A stretch of 64,000 nucleotides of DNA from Fermentibacter danicus (lineage in GTDB: Bacteria > Fermentibacterota > Fermentibacteria > Fermentibacterales > Fermentibacteraceae). Under the pieces are notes generated by a model that had not been told where the DNA came from, made no database searches, and worked only from the letters and a program-made list of their open reading frames with translations. Location of the stretch: NCBI GenBank assembly GCA_001618615.1, contig LKHB01000057.1:1-64000 (forward strand), in the 5' to 3' direction. Position 1 is the stretch's first letter. Each line of letters begins with the position of its first letter. This document shows positions 19,989 to 28,042 of the stretch, one piece after another. Position numbers and translations under genes: made by a program.

Positions 19989-20582
19989 ATGTCACTCGAA
20001 TCGATAGCGGCCAGGATCAGGGAGGATGCGGCGAATGAGGCCGCCGGTCTCGTCGAGGCCGCGGATTCCGAAAGGCGGTCCGCCCTCGACGAAGCCAGAA
20101 GGCGGCTCGAGGAGGAATTCGCCCGGGATCTCGACAGGGTCGCCAGGAATGCCTCTGAACTCGAGGCCAGGCTGCGCTTCCATGCCGCCCGCGAGGCCGA
20201 CAGGATGGTCGAGACGGAGAAGAGGGCCCTTCTGGACAGGGCGATCACGAATGCGGTCGAGAGGCTCGCCGGCCTTCCGGACGCGGAGTACGGCGAACTC
20301 GTGACCTCGATCCTCTCTGCCTGCACGATGGAGGGCGACATAGACGTGGCCATCTCGGAAGACGACGCGGACAGGATAACGCCTGCGCTCCTCAGGAAAG
20401 CCTCTGGAAACGGCAGGAACTTCCGCCTGATCCCGGAGAGGCACGGCGGCCGCGGCGGGGTGATCATGAGTTCCGGCGGCGTAAGCTTCAACGCCACATT
20501 CTCGATGCTCGCCTCCCTCGAGAGGGAGAGGCTGGTAATGGAACTCGCCCCGATGCTGGCGGATTCCGGCAGCCGCGGATGA
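19989..20582 (+). CDS. ntpE: V-type ATP synthase subunit E (peripheral stalk)
   Basis: 197 residues. A long charged N-terminal helix (about 1-95, ARIREDAANEAAGLVEAADS) is followed by a globular C-terminal domain ending in a GGVIMSSGGVSFNATFSMLAS segment typical of subunit E. That segment contacts the catalytic head. It pairs with the G/H-type helix protein at the operon start. The stop overlaps the start of subunit C (ATGA). Confidence 0.88.
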   Translation: MSLESIAARIREDAANEAAGLVEAADSERRSALDEARRRLEEEFARDLDRVARNASELEARLRFHAAREADRMVETEKRALLDRAITNAVERLAGLPDAEYGELVTSILSACTMEGDIDVAISEDDADRITPALLRKASGNGRNFRLIPERHGGRGGVIMSSGGVSFNATFSMLASLERERLVMELAPMLADSGSRG

Positions 20583-21556
20583 GGAACCCGTACCTCTATC
20601 CCAACGGCAGGATCGGGGCCCTCGAGAAGGATCTGCTCCCCGCACGGACATGGCAGATGCTCCTGTCCGCGGCCGATTCGGTCGAGGCTTCCCGCCTCCT
20701 TGCGGACACCTGGTACGGCCGATTCCCTGGGCTTTCGCAGTGTGCCTTCGAAACCGTGTTCGAAGCCGCCCAGGCGGCTTCCGAACAGGAATTGATGGAA
20801 CTCTCGGAGGATCGGGCGCTCGTGAGAGGGATTCTCCATCGCCGCGACGCCCGCAACGCGCGATATCTCTGGAAGGCAGCCCTGTGCGGGGGGAATGCGG
20901 ACGGCCCCGAACTCGAGAAGCCGGGGCTTGTGGAGCATTCACTCCTCGCATCGGCCCTTGCGGACGAGGAAGCCCGGAAGCTCCTCCCCGCGGCCATGAG
21001 CGCAGCAGCGGAGGAACTCTCCTCCCTGAGCGATCCGTCCCCGCTCGAAGTGGACAGGATACTGGACAGGATGGCCGCCGGCCTGGAACTCGATGAATTC
21101 TCATCCATGGGGCCCGGCTTCAGGCGCCTGCTCGAAACCATGATCGATTCGAGGAACGTCACGACCTGCATCAGGATCATGCTCTCCGGGAGCAGGGAGG
21201 ATCTGTCCCCCGGAGTTCTCCTGGAGGGGGGGACGGTTTCCCGGAAGGCGGTCTGTGGTGCCGCCCTGGAGGGCTCCCTGCCGGACTTCGTCGCCGACAT
21301 CGAGAATCTCGAACGGCTCGCCCCGTTCGTGAAGGAGACTCTCTCCTCCAGATCCTTCCTCGAACTCGAGCGCGAAACCGAGCGGGTGATCATGGAGATG
21401 CTGGATGCCGGCTCCTTCGAACTGTTCGGCCCGGCTCCGCTCGCCGCATTCATTTTCAAGAAGGAGATGGAGATGAACCATCTCAGGATACTGCTCGCGG
21501 CTAAGGCCGCCGGCATGGACAGGGCGCGTCTCTCCAGGCGCCTGCCGAGAGGCTAG
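20579..21556 (+). CDS. ntpC: V-type ATP synthase subunit C (d, rotor socket)
   Basis: 325 residues, all helical, of the V-ATPase C/d family that couples the central stalk to the K ring. Recognisable elements are the N-terminal RIGALEKDLLPARTWQMLL, the middle LLETMIDSRNVTTCIRIMLSG and the C-terminal FIFKKEMEMNHLRILLAAKAAGM. Start ATG 20579 overlaps the subunit E stop. Its place between E and F is as expected. Confidence 0.9.
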   Translation: MRNPYLYPNGRIGALEKDLLPARTWQMLLSAADSVEASRLLADTWYGRFPGLSQCAFETVFEAAQAASEQELMELSEDRALVRGILHRRDARNARYLWKAALCGGNADGPELEKPGLVEHSLLASALADEEARKLLPAAMSAAAEELSSLSDPSPLEVDRILDRMAAGLELDEFSSMGPGFRRLLETMIDSRNVTTCIRIMLSGSREDLSPGVLLEGGTVSRKAVCGAALEGSLPDFVADIENLERLAPFVKETLSSRSFLELERETERVIMEMLDAGSFELFGPAPLAAFIFKKEMEMNHLRILLAAKAAGMDRARLSRRLPRG

Positions 21557-21562
21557 GACGCC

Positions 21563-21889
21563 GTGTCCGGACAGGGAATCGCATTTATCGGCGACCCCGA
21601 CTCCTCCCTCGGTTTCAGGGCGCTGGGCGTTTCGGTGGAGAACCCCTGCAACGCCGAGGAGGCCGTCCGGGCCTTCCGCGGCGCCGTAGCCGGAGGAGCG
21701 TCCGTCATAATGATAACAGAGGCCATGCTGGACCATCTCCGCGAGGAAGTGGAACGCACGGCCAAAAGACCCATACCCGCAGTCGTCGTTCTTCCCGGCA
21801 TCACCGGGTCGGCGGGCCGCGGAGGAGATACGATCAGACGGCAGATAACGCGAGCCGTGGGCGTCGATCTCATGGCTGAGGAGCGATAG
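21563..21889 (+). CDS. ntpG: V-type ATP synthase subunit F (central stalk)
   Basis: 108 residues with the CheY-like fold of subunit F: GIAFIGDPDSSLGFRALGV at the start, SVIMITEAMLDHL in the middle and PAVVVLPGITG. It binds subunit D to form the central shaft. The start is GTG 21563, 6 nt after subunit C. It is named ntpG in the E. hirae nomenclature. Confidence 0.92.
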   Translation: MSGQGIAFIGDPDSSLGFRALGVSVENPCNAEEAVRAFRGAVAGGASVIMITEAMLDHLREEVERTAKRPIPAVVVLPGITGSAGRGGDTIRRQITRAVGVDLMAEER

Positions 21890-21916
21890 CCCTCGGATTC
21901 CGGAGGTCTCCAGGCA

Positions 21917-23701
21917 ATGACAAAGGGCACCATCAGGAAGGTCGCGGGACCGCTCGTCGTTGCGGGCGGTATGGCCGAGGCCAGGATGTACGACGTGGTC
22001 TATGTCTCCGACATGCGTCTCCTGGGCGAGATCATCGAGATCAAGGGCGACGCTGCGTCCATCCAGGTCTACGAGGAAACATGGGGCCTCGGCCCGGGCG
22101 ATCGCGTCTACAGCACCGGCGAGCCTCTCTCCCTCGAACTCGGCCCCGGTCTGCTCACCTCGATATACGACGGAATCCAGAGGCCGCTCGACAAGGTCCG
22201 CGAGCGCTCCGGCGACTGGATATCCAGAGGGATCAACATACCGGGCCTGGATCATTCCAGGCGGTGGGAATTCACGCCGACCGCGACCGTGGGGTCCGCG
22301 GCGACCGGCGGCGACTTCCTCGGCTCGGTCCCCGAGACCGCAACGGTCGAGCACAGGATAATGATTCCCCCAGGCATCTCCGGAACCCTCGCCTGGGTCG
22401 CCCCGGCCGGTTCCTATACGATCGACGAAGTGATAGCGAAGGTCAGGACGGCCTCCGGCGAAGAGGTCGATCTCCGTATGTACCAGAAGTGGCCGGTCAG
22501 ACGGGCTCGTCCCGTGCAGAAGAAGATGGCTCCCACCGAACCCCTGGTGACGGGTCAGCGCGTGATCGATGCCTTCTTCCCCGTGGGCAAGGGCGGAACG
22601 GCCTGCGTCCCGGGGCCGTTCGGCAGCGGGAAGACCGTCATACAGCACCAGCTCGCAAAATGGGCGGACGCCGAGATCGTCGTCTATGTCGGATGCGGCG
22701 AACGCGGCAACGAGATGACCGATGTACTGCAGGAGTTCCCCGAGATTCTCGACCCCAGGAGCGGCAAACCCCTCATCCTGCGCACCGTGCTGGTCGCTAA
22801 CACTAGCAACATGCCGGTGGCGGCGCGTGAAGCCAGCGTCTACACCGGGATGACCATAGCGGAGTACTTCCGTGACATGGGCTATTCGGTCGCTCTCATG
22901 GCGGACTCCACCTCCAGATGGGCCGAGGCCATGAGGGAGATGTCGGGCAGGCTCGAGGAGATGCCGGGTGAGGAGGGCTACCCCGCCTATCTCGGAACCA
23001 GGATCGCCGAGTTCTACGAGCGGGCCGGCAAGGTCCACTGCCTCTGCTCCGGCGAGAGGGAGGGAGCGCTCACCGTGGTCGGCGCCGTCAGCCCGGCCGG
23101 GGGCGATCTGTCCGACCCCGTGGTCCAGGCCACTCTGAGGGTAGTGAAGGTCTTCTGGAGCCTCCAGGCGAGGCTCGCCTACATGCGGCACTTTCCCGCC
23201 ATCGGATGGCTGGAGAGCTATTCCCTGTACACGGAGAACCTCCGGGACTGGTACGGGAAGGAGCTGGACGCCGGCTGGACGGCACTACGGAACGGCGCGA
23301 TCGCCCTTCTACAGGAGGAGGCCAACCTCCAGGAGATTGCGAGGCTCGTAGGCGCGGAATCCCTCTCTTCCGAAGATCAGCTCACGCTCTTCACCGCCAG
23401 GTCGATCCGCGAGGACTTCCTGCACCAGAATGCATTCCACGAGGTGGACACCTTCTGCTCGATGCGGAAGCAGGTCCGCCTGCTGGGTCTGATCATGTCG
23501 ATACACGAGTCCCTGTCCCGCGCCATAGGAGCCGGGGCCTCACCGAAGGATCTATTTTCCCTGCCCTTCCGGGAGTCGGTGGCCCGGGCCCGGTACGTGC
23601 CCGAGAATCGACTTGAGGAAATCGACCGGATCCTCGAAACCGCCGGTTCCGAAATCGAGGGCGTGCTCGAACAGACTGCACGCGCGGGGGAGGGAGCCTG
23701 A
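21917..23701 (+). CDS. ntpA: V-type ATP synthase catalytic subunit A
   Basis: 594 residues. The catalytic P-loop is GPFGSGKTV (about 232-240). The V-type insertion (non-homologous region, about 110-200) is present, and further motifs are YVGCGERGNEMTDVL, ALMADSTSRWAEAMRE and EEGYPAYLGTR. It hydrolyses or makes ATP at the A-B interface. GGAGGT precedes the ATG. The TGATG junction couples it to subunit B. Confidence 0.98.
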   Translation: MTKGTIRKVAGPLVVAGGMAEARMYDVVYVSDMRLLGEIIEIKGDAASIQVYEETWGLGPGDRVYSTGEPLSLELGPGLLTSIYDGIQRPLDKVRERSGDWISRGINIPGLDHSRRWEFTPTATVGSAATGGDFLGSVPETATVEHRIMIPPGISGTLAWVAPAGSYTIDEVIAKVRTASGEEVDLRMYQKWPVRRARPVQKKMAPTEPLVTGQRVIDAFFPVGKGGTACVPGPFGSGKTVIQHQLAKWADAEIVVYVGCGERGNEMTDVLQEFPEILDPRSGKPLILRTVLVANTSNMPVAAREASVYTGMTIAEYFRDMGYSVALMADSTSRWAEAMREMSGRLEEMPGEEGYPAYLGTRIAEFYERAGKVHCLCSGEREGALTVVGAVSPAGGDLSDPVVQATLRVVKVFWSLQARLAYMRHFPAIGWLESYSLYTENLRDWYGKELDAGWTALRNGAIALLQEEANLQEIARLVGAESLSSEDQLTLFTARSIREDFLHQNAFHEVDTFCSMRKQVRLLGLIMSIHESLSRAIGAGASPKDLFSLPFRESVARARYVPENRLEEIDRILETAGSEIEGVLEQTARAGEGA

Positions 23702-25092
23702 TGATCCGCGAATACAGGACTACCGTCGAGATTTCCGGGCCTCTGATGTTCGTCGAGAACGTCGAGGGAGTGACCTACGAGGAGCTGGCCGAGATCGAGC
23801 TGCCGGACGGGACGATCCGGCACGGCAGGGTACTCGAGGTGAACGAGTCGATGGCTCTGGTCCAGCTCTTCGAAGGTTCGAGCGGCGTCGGCATCTCCCA
23901 GAGCGTCGTGCGGTTCCTCGGAAAGAGCGTCGAGCTTGGTGTTTCCGAAACCATGCTGGGCAGGGTCTTCGACGGGCAGGGACGCCCCAGGGCGCCCTTC
24001 GACACGTTCCCTCCCATAGTCCCGGACAGGATGATCAACATCAACGGTTCGCCGCTGAACCCCTACGCGAGGGACTACCCGGCGGAGTTCATCCAGACCG
24101 GGCTGAGTTCGATAGACGGGATAAACACCCTCGTCCGAGGTCAGAAGCTACCGGTCTTCAGCGCGAGCGGCCTCCCGCACTCCGCCGTGGCGGCGCAGAT
24201 CGCCAGGCAGGCAAGGGTGATCGGCGAGGGCGAGAGCTTCGCAGTGGTGTTCGCCGCGCTTGGGATCACCTTCGAGGAGGCCGACTACTTCATCCGCGAC
24301 TTCAAGTCGACGGGAGCCATGGACAGAGCGGTCGTCTTCCTGAATCTCGCGGATGACCCGGCGATAGAGAGGATCGCCACACCCAGGCTCGCCCTGACGG
24401 CGGCCGAGTATCTGGCTTACCAGAAGGACATGCACATCCTCGTCATCCTGACCGACATGACGAACTACTGCGACGCGCTGCGCGAGATATCCGCAGCACG
24501 CCGGGAGGTTCCGGGAAGACGGGGTTATCCCGGGTATCTCTATACCGACCTCTCCACCATCTACGAGAGAGCCGGCCGCGTGAAGGGGAGAAAGGGTTCG
24601 ATAACGCAGATCCCGATCCTCACGATGCCCGAGGACGACAAGACGCATCCGATACCGGACCTGACCGGGTACATCACGGAGGGTCAGCTCATCCTGAACC
24701 GCGAGCTGCACAAGAGGGGCGTCTATCCCCCGATGGACGTAATGGAGTCGCTTTCGAGGCTCAAGGACAAGGGTATCGGGAAGGGCAAGACCCGCGAGGA
24801 TCACGCCGACCTGTTCAACCAGCTCATGGCGGCCTACTCGGCAGGAAAGAACGCCCGTGAACTGGCCGTGATCCTGGGCACGGCGGCGCTCAGCCCGCTC
24901 GACCAGCAGTACCTGAGGTTCGCCGAGGAGTACGAGAGGCGGTACATAAGCCAGGGTGAGGGCGAGAACCGCACCATCGAGGAAACCCTGGACCTCGGCT
25001 GGGAGCTGCTGAAGCTCCTGCCACGCGAGGAGATGAAGCGGGTGAGGCCCGAGCACCTCGACAAATACTGGCCCGCAGGGGAGCATTCCTGA
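23701..25092 (+). CDS. ntpB: V-type ATP synthase subunit B
   Basis: 463 residues; the nucleotide-binding but non-catalytic partner of A. The A-type P-loop is replaced, as usual in B, by FSASGLPHSAVAAQIARQA. Other motifs are VFAALGITFEEADYF, ILTDMTNYCDALREIS and RRGYPGYLYTDLSTIYERAG. It follows A with ATG overlapping the TGA and precedes D the same way. Confidence 0.98.
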   Translation: MIREYRTTVEISGPLMFVENVEGVTYEELAEIELPDGTIRHGRVLEVNESMALVQLFEGSSGVGISQSVVRFLGKSVELGVSETMLGRVFDGQGRPRAPFDTFPPIVPDRMININGSPLNPYARDYPAEFIQTGLSSIDGINTLVRGQKLPVFSASGLPHSAVAAQIARQARVIGEGESFAVVFAALGITFEEADYFIRDFKSTGAMDRAVVFLNLADDPAIERIATPRLALTAAEYLAYQKDMHILVILTDMTNYCDALREISAARREVPGRRGYPGYLYTDLSTIYERAGRVKGRKGSITQIPILTMPEDDKTHPIPDLTGYITEGQLILNRELHKRGVYPPMDVMESLSRLKDKGIGKGKTREDHADLFNQLMAAYSAGKNARELAVILGTAALSPLDQQYLRFAEEYERRYISQGEGENRTIEETLDLGWELLKLLPREEMKRVRPEHLDKYWPAGEHS

Positions 25093-25730
25093 TGGCCGTA
25101 GTCGTTCGCGCCACCCGCATGGAGCTGCAGACGCTCCGGAAGCGGTCGGTCCTCGCGCGGCGCGGGCACAAGCTGCTGAAGGACAAGCTGGACGAGCTGA
25201 TGAGGCAGTTCAAGATCCTCATCGCGGAATACATGGGCGCCCGCCAGAAGATCGAGGGGGAGCTTCTCGAGGCATACAGGGAGTTCCTCTTCGCACGCGC
25301 CTCCATGCGACGGGAGGCCCTGGCCGACGCCCTGCGCTATCCTGGAGCCGTTGCGGTCGTCCACGGCTCTACACGCAAGGTGATGAATCTCACTCTGCCG
25401 GAATTCGACGTCTCCATGGAGGGCAGCATCCGCAACTACGGGATGCTCGACACCACTCCGGAACTCGACGCCTCCCTCGAGGTCTTCGCCCGGGTTCTTC
25501 CGGGAATCGTAAGGCTCGCCGGCCAGGAGAAGGCGATAGGCATCCTCGCGGCGGAGATCGACAGGACGAGACGGCGGGTGAATGCGCTCGAGTACATCCT
25601 GATTCCCGAACTGGAAGAGGCCGTTTCCCGCATCAGGCTCAAGCTCGAGGAAATCGAGCGCGGGAACCTCACGAGGCTGATGAAGGTCAAGAAGATGGCG
25701 GAGCGGAAGAGGGAGGGGACGCTTCTCTGA
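25092..25730 (+). CDS. ntpD: V-type ATP synthase subunit D (rotor shaft)
   Basis: 212 residues forming a long antiparallel coiled coil. The N-terminal RATRMELQTLRKRSVLARRG and LLKDKLDELMRQF are family hallmarks. The C-terminal helix RRRVNALEYILIPELEEAVS contains the conserved VNALE motif. It is the last gene of the operon, and no hairpin terminator follows immediately. Confidence 0.95.
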   Translation: MAVVVRATRMELQTLRKRSVLARRGHKLLKDKLDELMRQFKILIAEYMGARQKIEGELLEAYREFLFARASMRREALADALRYPGAVAVVHGSTRKVMNLTLPEFDVSMEGSIRNYGMLDTTPELDASLEVFARVLPGIVRLAGQEKAIGILAAEIDRTRRRVNALEYILIPELEEAVSRIRLKLEEIERGNLTRLMKVKKMAERKREGTLL

Positions 25731-25755
25731 GGCCTCCCGGGATCGTCCGGATTGA

Positions 25756-25783
25756 TTGACATCCCCGTACCGGACTGTAATTT
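25756..25783 (+). promoter_or_regulatory. putative sigma70-type promoter for the Lys/Ala-rich gene
   Basis: TTGACA (25756-25761) and TAATTT (25778-25783) are 16 bp apart in the otherwise GC-rich spacer after the V-ATPase operon. It reads toward the small gene at 25840. Confidence 0.5.
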
Positions 25784-25839
25784 ACTGTCAAACCCGGGTT
25801 CTCCGGGCCGGTCTGTTCATTCCGCTCTGGAGGGTGGAG

Positions 25840-26049
25840 ATGGCCGAAGCGAAGGCTGCCAGGAAGACCGCGGACGCGAAGGTAGACAAGGCGAAGGCTG
25901 ACAAGAAGGTCGAGAAGGCGGTGAAGACCTGCAATGCCGAGAAGGCCGCCAAGATAGCTGCAAAGACCGCAAAGAAGGAAGCTGCTCCCGCCAAGGCGCC
26001 GGCTCCCAAGGTCACAGGCACTTGCGGCGGCTGCAAGACCAAGAAGTAG
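25840..26049 (+). CDS. Lys/Ala-rich small basic protein with C-terminal CxxC
   Basis: 69 residues, mostly Lys and Ala with scattered Glu and Asp, resembling histone H1-like bacterial proteins. A Pro/Ala hinge (about 51-58) is followed by a CGGCKTKK end. The start is ATG 25840 with GGAGGGTGG just upstream. It has its own promoter-like element and a strong terminator, so it is an independent, possibly abundant transcript. DNA or RNA binding is inferred from composition only. The CxxC could bind metal together with the single internal Cys. Confidence 0.7.
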   Translation: MAEAKAARKTADAKVDKAKADKKVEKAVKTCNAEKAAKIAAKTAKKEAAPAKAPAPKVTGTCGGCKTKK

Positions 26050-26070
26050 AACGCCGTCGTATCCGAAAAG

Positions 26071-26095
26071 AAGGGCCCCGGTCACCGGGGCCCTT
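26071..26095. terminator. strong hairpin terminator
   Basis: An 11-bp perfect stem (AAGGGCCCCGG/CCGGGGCCCTT) with a TCA loop, placed between the plus-strand small gene and the convergent minus-strand MobB-like gene. It can serve both. The downstream T run is weak. Confidence 0.8.
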
Positions 26096-26114
26096 CCCGT
26101 TTCCTGACGCCAGG

Positions 26115-26747
26115 TCAGCCGCGCTGCGGGCCTCTCCTAAGATCGATCCTTATGTCGCCCCCGGCTTCGGCACCGTGAAGGGTTCCAACGAAGGACTCGA
26201 TCAATGCGGACAGAACCCGTGCCGGATAACCGGACAGAGGAATCCGCGAGTCGCCGATGCGGAGGGAGACCGTGCCGTCGGGAGGGCTGTCCTCCCCTTG
26301 GCGGCATGGTTCAGGAACCACTCCGAGGATTCGAAGCATCACAGGCGCCTGCAGGCCGTCGAGCCTTGGAAGAGGGACCGCATCGAACCCCCAGGTCGCC
26401 AGGCATCCGCTCTCCGATGCCGCGGCCGCATCCAGGGCGATGCCGGGCAAGTCGTGCCCCGGAAGACCTACCAGCACGAGGTCGGCGGATATGTCGGAGA
26501 ATGAGCTGAAAGCCGCCGGGTCGACCCCCGGTCTCCTGTAGACGAGGCTGGCCTCCGGGGCGACGAGCACGAGACTCGAGAACGGATAGCCGTTGTACGG
26601 ATCGGGATCTCCAGTGCTGTTCCAGGGGCCGGCGAAGGAGACGGTGGTACCCCCCGACTCGGAGCAGCATCGGGCTATGCCTGCGGCGCAGGCGAGCCTG
26701 GATTCCCGGCTTCCTCCACGAATGGCGATGCAGCGGCCTGGTCTCAT
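26115..26747 (-). CDS. MobB-like molybdopterin-guanine-dinucleotide adaptor, degenerate P-loop
   Basis: 210 residues. The N-terminal half resembles MobB: a beta strand and loop at IAIRGGSRESRLAC, a YPFSSLVLVAPEASLVYRR segment and SADLVLVGLPG, where MobB has its LVEGFK. The Walker A lysine is missing (GGSRESR instead of GxxxxGK[ST]). The C-terminal piece (VSLRIGDSRIPLSGYPARVL then a helix) resembles the extra domain of some MobB proteins. The ATG overlaps the stop of the ThiF-like gene. Beside an AOR-family enzyme it probably assists pterin cofactor maturation. Family assignment is tentative. Confidence 0.5.
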   Translation of the reverse strand: MRPGRCIAIRGGSRESRLACAAGIARCCSESGGTTVSFAGPWNSTGDPDPYNGYPFSSLVLVAPEASLVYRRPGVDPAAFSSFSDISADLVLVGLPGHDLPGIALDAAAASESGCLATWGFDAVPLPRLDGLQAPVMLRILGVVPEPCRQGEDSPPDGTVSLRIGDSRIPLSGYPARVLSALIESFVGTLHGAEAGGDIRIDLRRGPQRG

Positions 26748-27421
26748 GCTGAACCTCCGTCCGGAACTTCCCCCGCCCCGCGGGCAGAGGCTCCCGATGC
26801 ATGTCTTTCGAGAAGAATCGAAACCGCTTCGTCAGCGACCATTGAGGCCGCGAGGGAAACCTTTGTGGAGAGCGTTCCGAGATGGAGGCCGCTGGTCTGG
26901 TCACCCACCAGGGAGATCGACCCGCGGCGCTCCAGGCGTATGGTCCCCGACGCTCCCGTGCCGGCGATGCCCGATACGGCGATAACGGGTACTCCCGGCA
27001 TCCCCAGTGCCCATTCCTCGATGGCCATGACCTTGGTCTCCGCAAGATCAAGCGCTTCTATCAGCAGATCGCAATCCTCGAACGGCGCGCAGAATCCGCC
27101 GGGGGACAGCCGTATCGGGAGCCCGGTGAAAACCGTACCCGCTCCGGTTCTCGATATGTTCTCGGCCAGGGCGTCCACCTTGAGCCTTCCGCACTGGTCG
27201 AGGAAATAGGCCTGGCGGTTGAGATTGGGCAGGGCGACCTCGTCATGGTCGACCACGACCATCCTGCCGAGCCCCGCTCTCGCCAGGAGCATCGCCGCAT
27301 TTGACCCGATCCCTCCGGCGCCGGCGATTCCCACCGAGCACCCCGACAAAACCCTTCTCGTGCCGGGAGGGTTGGACGCGAAAACCCCGCCGTTCATGCC
27401 GGAACCTGGATCGGACAGCAT
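26744..27421 (-). CDS. ThiF/MoeB/HesA-family adenylyltransferase
   Basis: 225 residues from ATG 27421, which has a strong GGAGGAGGGG site; the frame stays open further upstream. E1-like fold: nucleotide motif GIAGAGGIGSNAA, then VVVDHDEVALPNLNRQAYF. The zinc CxxC pairs of MoeB are not seen, as in short ThiF2-type proteins. It would adenylate the C-terminal Gly-Gly of a ThiS/MoaD-like carrier such as the one at 30211, for sulfur transfer to the tungsto/molybdopterin. It is divergent from the ferredoxin-AOR-carrier genes. Confidence 0.85.
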   Translation of the reverse strand: MLSDPGSGMNGGVFASNPPGTRRVLSGCSVGIAGAGGIGSNAAMLLARAGLGRMVVVDHDEVALPNLNRQAYFLDQCGRLKVDALAENISRTGAGTVFTGLPIRLSPGGFCAPFEDCDLLIEALDLAETKVMAIEEWALGMPGVPVIAVSGIAGTGASGTIRLERRGSISLVGDQTSGLHLGTLSTKVSLAASMVADEAVSILLERHASGASARGAGEVPDGGSA

Positions 27422-27647
27422 GTCCCCTCCTCCGTGCCCTCGACTATCGACCGTGACCGGGGATTCCAACGACGGGAATCCAGCCGGAATCCATGCCCGC
27501 CGGCTTCCGGCGGTACCATAGAGTATTGCCATAAAAGCCGTTGGAGGCTAGTTTAGACGCACAGGAAGAATCGTCGCGGAAGTCTCCGCGGCCTTCCCTG
27601 GATATCGCAATCGAGCGAGCCTCTCTGGAGAGGCGGGAGGTGTGCCG

Positions 27648-28040
27648 GTGCCGAAGCGGCTTTCGTGCGACAACTCTAAGTGCATCGCCTGCGGGGCATG
27701 CATGACGGCCTGTTCGACGCTGTTCTTCAAGGTGGACGATCCCAAGCGGTCCTGCATCAGGATCGAGCAGAACGGGCCGGAAATCGACATGAGCGTCTGC
27801 AACCAGACCTGCCGGCTCTGCGTCGCCGAATGCCCGGTCAAGGCTCTGACAGTTTCGCCCCAGGGCGTCGTGATGCTGGACAGGAAGCTGTGCGTCGGCT
27901 GCCTCGCCTGCGTCGCCGTATGCCCCACGGGAGCCATGAGGCACTATCCGGGTCTGGCGAATCCGTTCAAGTGCATCGCGTGCGGAGCCTGCGCCCGCAA
28001 GTGTCCAACGGGTGCGATCGGCATCGTAGTCGAGGAGTGA
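27648..28040 (+). CDS. ferredoxin-like protein with four [4Fe-4S] cluster motifs
   Basis: 130 residues. Sixteen Cys fall in four motifs: CIACGACMTAC, CNQTCRLCVAEC, CVGCLACVAVC and CIACGACARKC. Three are C-x2-C-x2-C-x3-C and the second is C-x3-C-x2-C-x3-C. It is likely the electron-transfer subunit of the AOR-family enzyme encoded 2 nt downstream. The start is GTG 27648, chosen because GGGAGG lies 7 nt before it; GTG 27642 is too close. Confidence 0.92.
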   Translation: MPKRLSCDNSKCIACGACMTACSTLFFKVDDPKRSCIRIEQNGPEIDMSVCNQTCRLCVAECPVKALTVSPQGVVMLDRKLCVGCLACVAVCPTGAMRHYPGLANPFKCIACGACARKCPTGAIGIVVEE

Positions 28041-28042
28041 TC

